Translations under genes and position numbers: made by a program | Shown here: positions 15,658 through 21,435 of the stretch, one piece after another | How the letters are laid out: each line of letters begins with the position of its first letter | Position numbering within the stretch: the first letter of the stretch is position 1 | Notes under the pieces: model-generated | Database searches by the model: none | Seen by the model: only the letters and a program-made list of their open reading frames with translations | What the model was told of the DNA's origin: nothing | Assembly (NCBI RefSeq): GCF_019424165.1 | Contig: NZ_JAHZAA010000021.1 | Span: 1-21,435 of the forward strand | DNA from: Desulfovibrio sp. | Lineage (GTDB): Bacteria > Desulfobacterota > Desulfovibrionia > Desulfovibrionales > Desulfovibrionaceae | Direction of reading: 5' to 3' | DNA length: 21,435 nucleotides

Positions 15658-16085
15658 CATTTGTTGTGCCTTCTGTATGTCTTCTCGCGTCGGCTCTGCA
15701 ACGGGTGTCGGCGGCAGAGCTGCGGGCCTGACACCGCAGAGGGGCAGTGCGCGGATATACCGTTACTGCGGTGTGGGCGCACACTTGAGAGCGTTGGGCT
15801 GCAACCTCAAATTTTTCTTTTAGCACAACACGAAATCCCCCAAAATAGTATCGCATCCAGCTTTCAATGCTGTATGTTCGGGCTTTAACAGTTTTTCCAG
15901 ATGTATCTGGCATAGGCTAATATGCTTGTGCCGGACCATACAGTAATAAATGCAAGGCAGCGTACTTCATCCGATAGTGGCAGGCTACCCAATAATGGGA
16001 AATGGCAGGCCGTTACGCGAAATATGAAGCCGTAGGGCGTGGCAATTTCTCGTGGAGGCGCTGCTGGTTATGTGGAGGAAAAGCT
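15658..16085. other. Gene-poor stretch between flgH and tRNA-Leu
   Basis: No credible gene is seen. It carries a 9-bp inverted repeat ACACCGCAG/CTGCGGTGT (15731-15739 and 15766-15774) and a short palindrome CCAGAT-GT-ATCTGG (15897-15910). Neither resembles a known element. I see no trace of flgI or flgJ. Confidence 0.45.
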
Positions 16086-16325
16086 GTGAGGGATCTCTAC
16101 GGGCTATTGCGTTTTTACCCGCTTAAGGTTGCCCGGCTTGTGTTGTTACTTGCATGGATTGTCCTGGGCATATTAACAAAGACAGGTGACGCCAGGCAGG
16201 GTAGGGGGCGCAGAGGTGCAGGAACAGGCCGCCCGAAGGAAACAGATAAGATAACGCTGTCTCATGGGAAAATCACGACTTGTTTTTATAGAAAACCGCA
16301 AAAACATACTTTTTTTATGCCATAG
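16086..16325 (+). CDS. Possible small membrane protein (uncertain)
   Basis: A GTG codon with GGAGG 7 nt upstream opens a 79-codon frame. The product begins MRDLYGLLRFYPLKVARLV, followed by a hydrophobic run (LLLAWIVLGIL) that could span the membrane. The rest is a basic, Gly/Arg-rich tail without known motif. The ribosome site and the hydrophobic stretch argue for a gene; the unconvincing tail and location just before a tRNA argue against. Confidence 0.25.
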   Translation: MRDLYGLLRFYPLKVARLVLLLAWIVLGILTKTGDARQGRGRRGAGTGRPKETDKITLSHGKITTCFYRKPQKHTFFMP

Positions 16326-16336
16326 CGAAAAAAAGC

Positions 16337-16365
16337 TTGCCAAGCATGCCCTGTTCGGGTAAATC
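16337..16365 (+). promoter_or_regulatory. Probable promoter of tRNA-Leu
   Basis: TTGCCA (16337-16342) matches the -35 consensus at five of six bases. After a 17-nt spacer TAAATC (16360-16365) is a poor -10. The predicted start falls a few bases before the mature tRNA 5' end at 16375. Confidence 0.35.
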
Positions 16366-16374
16366 AATCTTCGC

Positions 16375-16461
16375 GCCGAAGTGGTGGAATTGGTAGACAC
16401 GCTAGGTTCAGGGTCTAGTTCTCGCAAGGGAGTGGGAGTTCGAGTCTCCCCTTCGGCACCA
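16375..16461 (+). tRNA. tRNA-Leu (CAG), CCA encoded
   Basis: GCCGAAG pairs with CTTCGGC as the acceptor stem, followed by discriminator A and an encoded CCA. The anticodon arm CTAGG-TTCAGGG-TCTAG places CAG at positions 34-36, reading CUG leucine codons. GGGAGTTCGAGTCTCCC is the T arm. The long variable arm (TTCTCGCAAGGGAG) marks a type II tRNA as expected for leucine. A strong terminator follows, then an integrase gene. Confidence 0.96.
16441..16461 (+). other. Putative attachment site of the integrated element (tRNA-Leu 3' end)
   Basis: The tRNA 3' end, T arm through CCA, is the usual crossover target for tyrosine recombinases encoded just downstream. The integrase begins about 170 nt away in the same orientation. 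I find no second copy of this segment in the window, so the other junction must lie beyond position 21435. Exact boundaries are inferred. Confidence 0.4.
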
Positions 16462-16470
16462 TTTTTCAAG

Positions 16471-16509
16471 AGTCGTTATAAGCAACAGCTTGTAACGACT
16501 TATTTTTTT
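16471..16509 (+). terminator. Rho-independent terminator of tRNA-Leu
   Basis: AGTCGTTAT-AAGC, an AACA loop, and GCTT-GTAACGACT form a long hairpin (16471-16500), followed by TATTTTTTT. It lies 10 nt past the tRNA CCA end. Confidence 0.85.
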
Positions 16510-16514
16510 GTCTT

Positions 16515-16583
16515 GTGCCCGGTATAGGCACCAGACGAAAACCCGCACTTGGGAGCTTATGGGGTCAAAGTGCGGGGTCAAAG
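16515..16583. repeat. Cluster of short inverted and direct repeats before the integrase
   Basis: GTGCC/GGCAC forms a small stem (16515-16531). CCCGCACTT (16542-16550) and AAGTGCGGG (16568-16576) are perfect 9-bp inverted arms. GGGGTCAAAG occurs twice in the same direction (16561-16570 and 16574-16583). Repeats between an attachment site and int often serve as arm-type binding sites for the recombinase or its directionality factor; that role is inferred here. Confidence 0.4.
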
Positions 16584-16633
16584 ACGTGTCAAAATCGGGT
16601 GTAAACCTTTTTGGCAGGTCAGGAGAAAACCCC

Positions 16634-18441
16634 ATGTCACCTATCACTCCCATAGCTCCTGGTTCAAGTTGCGTACCTGCTCTCCGCATTTCCGGGGATG
16701 ACAAAAAAGTTCTCCTGCGTATCTTTGTCTCAAACGAAGCATCTATTATTTCCGTTACGCTTTGCCCAAAGAGCCCCGGCTGCACTGGGGACGAAGTGAG
16801 CTGCGCCTCAGCCTGCGGACATCCTATCTGCGGACGGCCCGTCTTCGTGCGCGCATGTTGCTTGCGGAAGTGGAAAAAACTTTTCTTGAGGGCACTATGC
16901 TGGAGTACAGAGAAATCCGCCGCCGAATGAATATCCTGCTCCAGCGGATGCTGGCGCAGGATCATGCGGATCTTTCTGAAAAAAAAGCTCTCACAGTGGA
17001 TGATATTACTATCTCTTACGATCAACTGAGGGATTCACAGGCCCAAATGCTCTTGTGCTGGAATTCTGGAAAAGCGCTGGAAAAACTCGCACCAGACTGC
17101 CTTATTGCTTTGTTCAGATCAGGAGCCTTCACCCGCGAAGAACTTTCAGCAGAGAATTATTTACAGATAGTCAAGGCATATAACGAAATGCAGATCACCA
17201 TGCATCGCATCGAAGTAGCGCGATCGCGTGGGGATTTTTTATTGGAAGAAGAAATCGTCGGACGTGACTTCGGAAACCATCCTTGTGAAATAAAAGAAAC
17301 GGCGGGAAAAGAGTCTTCAGACCCAATACAGGTAGCCATAGAGGCGATGCCGCCAAAGAAAAATACGCTTCTGTACTCTGAAGCTATGGAGCGGTACATC
17401 CATCAGAAACTGCAGGATGGCGAATGGCGCGAGCACAGCGTGACAGATCACCGTGGCCGCCTGGGCGAATTTTTGGCCATCATCGGAGATAGATCCATTG
17501 AAAGCATTACCCGCGAAGATATGCGGCATTTTCGTGAAACCCTGCGGCAATTGCCGCCGAATCGCACAAGGGTGAGGGCCTATAAGGATAAAAGTATTCA
17601 GGAACTGCTTGCGCTCAAAGTTGAAAAAACGCTCAGCGTCACCACCGTCAATATTTTAGTGGAGGCAGTGGGAAGCATGCTGGGATGGTACGTTCGGGAA
17701 GGTGTGCTGGATGTTAATCCGGCCACACATTTGCAAATCAAGGATACGCGTCAGGACATCGAATTGCGCCAGGCTTTTTCTACAGATGAGTTGTCCAAAG
17801 TTTTTGCACACCCCAAGTTTGCACGAAAGGAGTTCAAATCCCTTTCCTACTACTGGATACCGTTGATCGCTCTGTATACTGGTATGCGTCTTGAAGAAAT
17901 CGCCCAGCTTCATTGCGCCGATATTTATGAAAGTTCGACCAAGGGGATTTGGGTCGTCGACATTAACGCTACGGAACTTGACGAAGAAGGCCGCCCCAAA
18001 CTGCTGAAAAATAAAAACGCGCGACGGATCGTGCCCATACATCCCGTTTTAATAAAGTTGGGAATTTTAGACTACCATGCAGCTATTGCTAAGAAAAAAC
18101 ATATACGGCTTTTCCCTGATCTGGAAAAAACAAAAGGGGCGGTAAAGTTTGGCAAACAGCGAGGAAAGCAGTTTAAATCTGTGGTGACGGCTGCCCTTGG
18201 GGATGTATCGGGTAAAACGTTTCACTCCCTCAGGCACACCTTTGCAGATTTTTATAAGCAGCGAGGCCTGCAAAATGACTATTTTCGCCAGGTATTCGGA
18301 CACGAACTGCCCATGCTTGCTGCCAAACAGTATGGCGAAAAGTTCCCGCCAGAGATTTTATATGAAAATGTGATTGTGAAGTTGGATTATGGTGAAGGAA
18401 TCGCGACGATAATTGCTTTAACAGACAAAAATATTTACTAA
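16634..18441 (+). CDS. Tyrosine recombinase/integrase, N-terminus frameshifted
   Basis: A site-specific recombinase of a tRNA-associated element. Catalytic residues are visible: Arg in YTGMRLEEIAQL (codon 17887), HSLRHTF (His 18223, Arg 18232), GHE (His 18301) and nucleophile Tyr in AAKQYGEKF (18331). The N-terminus has the DUF6538-like pattern YLCLKRSIYYFRYALPKE then ELRLSLRTSYLRTAR, followed by a helical region and a SAM-like core-binding domain (about 17371-17560). The conserved motif begins near 16714, but its frame is closed by TGA 16699-16701 with no start codon before TTG 16762. ATG 16634, with AGGAG 8 nt upstream, reads into the motif if the frame moves by -1 at the A6 run 16703-16708; the product would be about 602 residues. 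It may be a broken gene, a sequencing error or true frameshifting. Confidence 0.85.
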
Positions 18442-18453
18442 CGCGTTAATTTC

Positions 18454-20679
18454 TTGAGGATAATAAGCTATGTGCCCCAAGCCGCTTGCAAGTCAGAAAA
18501 AAATGATAGAAAAGAGGATGATGTATACAATTACTTGAAAAATGATAGAGATAAAGAAATTTTTCAAGATATTATTCGGTATGAATTTTCCAGTTGCAGC
18601 CAAGAAGAAAAAGAAAGGATTTTTAATTGGCTTGGTGTACCATCACGCTATGTGGGTTATGATAAAAAGAAGCATGAAGAAGTACGGTTAAGCCGAGATA
18701 TCGTTGCATGTGCTTCCATGAAACTTAATATGTTGCCAATTCAAGCGGCTTGTGAGGTAGGGGCGCGCCTAAATATAACCGTTCGAAAATGTTTTGACGT
18801 AGTTGAAAACAACAACGTCCCGGCTCTGCGGGGTGGAAAAATTTCTGGCAGGATATTTAAACAGATTCCAGATGAATTAAAAACTAGTCGAAAGATATAT
18901 CGCCTTGTAGGTACTGACTGTCAGTTAGATATGGGAGGAGAGATTGAGCAGGTTGTTTGTCACTATTCAGCAGTAGATGGTGATAACTTTTTTTTGATAG
19001 CTTCTAGAGTTGCTGTAGGACAGGACTTCATCTTGAAGATTGGATTCGGCCTTGCGATTGCATGGCCTTTTTCAAGGCAAGAAATCGCAACTGCACGTTA
19101 TGAATTTATAATATTCCCAATGTCATTGCCTGTCGCATTTCATTTTCGAAAATTGTGTCATGAAACGAAAGATTATAATCATAATCGTAATGCTATAGTC
19201 TCTGGACATTTTGGAAGGATTGATGCTCTAGATACAGAGTGCTTTAATGGGAAAAGCGTTATATTGCTTCCGGAGTTTTCTCGAGATGGATACCTTAGTG
19301 CACTCAATTTTACAGCACAGCTTAAATCCATTGCGCGTGATGTAAAAATATATCCTTGGCCTATCATGGCTGATGGCATGCCTGACGAGGCGATGACTGC
19401 TGGGGCAGGGTCTCCTTGGAAGCAAAGCCTTCTTGAACAAAAGGTTGACCTGAGGGAAGAACTGGCTCCTTCTTCTCTTCTTAACAGGATTACTAATAAG
19501 GCACTATCCCGCTCTAGTTTTAAAAAATTACTCGCAGAAATCGGATTGAGTCTCGCAGGGGAAGAGGCGTCACAAGAAGATTATGAAGCGCTGCCAGTCA
19601 GTACCTTGGGCGAGGTGGCGAATAGCCCCGCAATTGACATCGATGCTGAACCTTCCTTGGATTTGCTCATCAAACCGCACTATATTTTGTTTATGTGGGG
19701 AGGAAGTCACAGCGGCAAAAGTTTTATTCTCCTGACGCTCATTTTGGGGGTTGCCACAGGTACAAGGGCATTTTGTCTTTCTGGCAGCACGCAGCCTCGT
19801 AAAGTCTTGCTACTGGATGGTGAACTTACAAAAGATCAATTCATGCAACGTCTGGGGCAACTTACTCAGAACAACCGTGCGCTGCTTGACTCTGCGAGTA
19901 AAAATATATGTTGCTATTTTGCGCGAGAAGCGGGTTCACTTGATTTGTTAAATCCAGATCACCAAAAAAGCATTCTTGCGCGAATCAAAAAAGATGGGAT
20001 TGAAGTCCTTGCTATCGACAATCTTATTTCGCTAGCCGATAGCGCATTGAAAGGGGGATCTGGTAAGCTGTTCGATTTTTTCTATGCCGTTGAACGTGAA
20101 GGAGTTGCAGTTGTTTTTGTGAGTCACGCCACCAAGGGCAATGCCCAAAGCAAAGGCTCTGTTGATATAGAAAGTAAGAGCCAGACAATTATCCAGATTC
20201 AAGGCCGTAACGTATTGAATAGGGATAATGATATTAGCGATGCAGTAAAGCTGGCCCTCGAAAAAGGTGAAGATATTGTTGTGCGATTGACGTTCGATAA
20301 ATGCAAGTTGCCGCCAAAATTGAACAATAAATACGAAGTTTATCATCTCCCTGTAGACGGCAATTGGAATTATATTGAAGGCAATGTGTCCCGTGATAAG
20401 CCTTTGGATATAACCACGTTTGGCAAGGAGATGACTAATGCCCCCAATTCATCCAGCGAACGCTTAAATAGCAGTAATGCTGTAATTGATAATTTATCGG
20501 AAGATAGCCGACTTCTTTATGAAATGTTCCAAGATGGAAAAAAATATTCTCGCGCCGAAGTTGAAGCGCGTTTTAACTGGGGGGAGGATAAGGCTGGCAA
20601 TGAATTAAAAAATCTCAAGAAAGTCGGGTTAATAACTCCTATTGGAAGTGGACGCACCACCGCCTATAGAAAGAAATAA
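18454..20679 (+). CDS. RecA/RepA-like P-loop ATPase with long N-terminal region and C-terminal winged helix
   Basis: A 741-codon protein likely used in replication of the element. Walker A is GGSHSGKS (416-423, K422). VLLLDGEL (D455, E457) resembles the RepA/DnaB-type catalytic Glu strand. VLAIDNLISL (about 510-520) is the Walker B strand, and VVFVSHATKG the sensor strand of AAA_25/RepA helicases. Residues about 685-741 resemble a winged helix (LLYEMFQDGKKYSRAEVEAR). The N-terminal 400 residues are unusual: a segment around 255-315 (GHFGRIDALD, GKSVILLPEFSRDGY, VKIYPWPI) recalls a TOPRIM fold but lacks a clear DxD. It begins 12 nt after the integrase and is AT-rich. The TTG start lacks a ribosome site; GTG 18472, downstream of GAGGA, is a good alternative. 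Confidence 0.75.
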   Translation: MRIISYVPQAACKSEKNDRKEDDVYNYLKNDRDKEIFQDIIRYEFSSCSQEEKERIFNWLGVPSRYVGYDKKKHEEVRLSRDIVACASMKLNMLPIQAACEVGARLNITVRKCFDVVENNNVPALRGGKISGRIFKQIPDELKTSRKIYRLVGTDCQLDMGGEIEQVVCHYSAVDGDNFFLIASRVAVGQDFILKIGFGLAIAWPFSRQEIATARYEFIIFPMSLPVAFHFRKLCHETKDYNHNRNAIVSGHFGRIDALDTECFNGKSVILLPEFSRDGYLSALNFTAQLKSIARDVKIYPWPIMADGMPDEAMTAGAGSPWKQSLLEQKVDLREELAPSSLLNRITNKALSRSSFKKLLAEIGLSLAGEEASQEDYEALPVSTLGEVANSPAIDIDAEPSLDLLIKPHYILFMWGGSHSGKSFILLTLILGVATGTRAFCLSGSTQPRKVLLLDGELTKDQFMQRLGQLTQNNRALLDSASKNICCYFAREAGSLDLLNPDHQKSILARIKKDGIEVLAIDNLISLADSALKGGSGKLFDFFYAVEREGVAVVFVSHATKGNAQSKGSVDIESKSQTIIQIQGRNVLNRDNDISDAVKLALEKGEDIVVRLTFDKCKLPPKLNNKYEVYHLPVDGNWNYIEGNVSRDKPLDITTFGKEMTNAPNSSSERLNSSNAVIDNLSEDSRLLYEMFQDGKKYSRAEVEARFNWGEDKAGNELKNLKKVGLITPIGSGRTTAYRKK

Positions 20680-21358
20680 TTATTTTCTCATACAAACAAG
20701 TTAGATGTAAACGTCAACATGGATTTGCGTGCAACGTTTTTGTGGCATGGAGCCAAGTAGGTTCTGCCACATTTACTCCTCGTCACGGGTTTCCAACTCG
20801 GCTACCCTCTTCACGCTCCGCTCGCAAGGCTCGTGCTGGCTCCTCAAGGTTCCGCCAAAACTCACACTGACTGGCGGCTACAAAATGTGCGAAAATTTCT
20901 GGATCCTGCGTATTGATAGAGCAGAGCAGACGCCTCTGCCGCAGAAGGGCAAGACATACGGCGGCAGCTATCTCCGCTTTTCTCCGTTGCCCTTGGCGTC
21001 AACATCACCGCCAAGCACCTCAGTTCAGCTTTAGGCGCGATCTGCATCAGTTGCATGGCCGATTTGCACCGTTGCCACCGCCGCCAATCATGTTTTTGTC
21101 CGCTTAGATCTGTTTTCAGCTTACGATTTTTCTTCTTTTCTTCGTGTAAGCTCCGCCTGTATCTCCGCCAAACGGAGATACACGGAAAAAGACAGAGGGC
21201 TGTACATATTAATCTGTTGTTAATTAAGTATATTAAGCTTGTAGTAATCTCCTGGGCTAAGGAGAGTCGCACTTGGTTTGTCGGGTTGCATCAAACGTTC
21301 CCCATCAGGCAGCTGCATGCCTATATGGTATGCAAAACTTTGACGGAGGGCACTGAGC
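20680..21358. other. Gene-free stretch inside the mobile element
   Basis: I see no convincing gene on either strand; the open frames present lack ribosome sites and recognisable motifs. It contains the perfect palindrome at 21158-21182, two copies of TATCTCCGC (20969 and 21160), and near-repeats CGATCTGCATC/CGATTTGCACC (about 21029-21069). An AT-rich patch lies at 21205-21250. Placement between a replication-type ATPase and a possible DNA-binding protein would suit an origin or promoter region, which is inference. Confidence 0.4.
21158..21182. repeat. Perfect 10-bp inverted repeat in the element
   Basis: TGTATCTCCG and CGGAGATACA are separated by CCAAA. There is no T-tract on either side, so it is not a typical terminator. 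It could be an operator, an origin hairpin or an RNA structure in the leader of the downstream gene, which starts about 175 nt later. Confidence 0.6.
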
Positions 21359-21435
21359 ATGGGCAACACCACATCTGAAACTATCTTTTTTGAGCAATTG
21401 GAAAAAAATCTCCCCCCTGTCTTTTCCCGTGAGGA
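21359..21435 (+). CDS. Start of a small protein, possibly AlpA/excisionase-like DNA-binding (partial)
   Basis: ATG 21359 with GGAGG 9 nt upstream opens a frame that runs off the right edge. The first residues are MGNTTSETIFFEQLEKNLPP followed by VFSRE. LPPVFSRE resembles the start of small helix-turn-helix proteins found on Desulfovibrio mobile elements, where it leads into the first DNA-binding helix. Only 25 codons are visible, so this is a weak resemblance. Position downstream of int and the ATPase would suit a regulator or directionality factor. Confidence 0.5.
   Translation, partial: MGNTTSETIFFEQLEKNLPPVFSRE

Noticed and set aside
16698..16709. A AAA AAG slippery heptamer read from ATG 16698 as a dnaX-like -1 frameshift
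   Set aside because: A -1 shift from that ATG enters the wrong frame, not the integrase frame, and the ATG has no ribosome site.
16408..17025. Minus-strand frame across tRNA-Leu, ending in GAEGETRTPTP-like sequence
   Set aside because: This peptide pattern is a well-known spurious translation of tRNA-Leu antisense; it overlaps the tRNA and the integrase start.
20729..21034. 101-codon plus-strand frame after the ATPase gene
   Set aside because: No ribosome site and a Ser/Cys/Arg-rich composition typical of non-coding frames.
20862..21272. 136-codon minus-strand frame in the gene-free part of the element
   Set aside because: It starts at GTG without a ribosome site and shows no motif; composition looks random.
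18442..21435. Second copy of the tRNA-Leu 3' end (right attachment site)
   Set aside because: I looked for the T arm and CTTCGGCACCA segment and found none, so the element is not closed within the window.
1..21435. CRISPR array or insertion sequence
   Set aside because: No regularly spaced repeats and no transposase motifs with terminal inverted repeats were seen.

Overview
The window looks like a chromosome segment from a sulfate-reducing Desulfovibrio or close relative. The evidence is a CooA/CooS/CooC carbon-monoxide dehydrogenase locus, a hydrogenase-maturation HypC, a sigma-54-type promoter before rod and ring flagellar genes, a Desulfovibrio-like flgF-flgG-flgA-flgH order, and GC-rich codon use. 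The genus is inferred from gene content and order; no 16S gene is present.

Layout. Positions 1-128 hold the 3' end of an unrecognised gene that runs into a hairpin (127-164). On the minus strand follow cooC (CODH nickel-insertion ATPase), cooS (anaerobic Ni-Fe CODH), a CooA-type haem regulator with its own promoter, and hypC with promoter and terminator. A near-ideal CooA operator lies between cooA and cooS, so the locus reads as a self-contained CO-sensing and CO-oxidising unit. On the plus strand follow ileS, lspA, a small PLDc_N-type membrane protein and a CpoB/YbgF lipoprotein (envelope cluster). Next come a CheZ-like phosphatase and a ferredoxin-nitroreductase fusion. A gene-poor stretch of about 790 bp ends in a terminator that abuts a sigma-54 promoter, which drives flgF-flgG-flgA-flgH. 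The flagellar run stops after flgH at a hairpin; flgI and flgJ, which usually follow in this group, are absent here.

After another gene-poor stretch comes tRNA-Leu(CAG) with its own terminator. Immediately downstream is a mobile element that has apparently used the tRNA 3' end as its attachment site. It holds a tyrosine recombinase whose N-terminus is frameshifted at an A6 tract, then a 741-codon RecA/RepA-like ATPase with an unusual long N-terminal region. A roughly 680-bp stretch without genes carries a perfect palindrome, and the last feature is the start of a small protein that may be an AlpA-like DNA-binding protein. The ATPase gene is visibly AT-rich against the flanking chromosome. The right end of the element is outside the window.

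The best candidates for something new are the tRNA-Leu element (its Int + ATPase + putative origin/regulator layout recalls satellite or integrative elements), its ATPase architecture, and the A-tract frameshift in the integrase. The CooA operator and the haem-ligand variation in CooA are the best regulatory observations in the core part.
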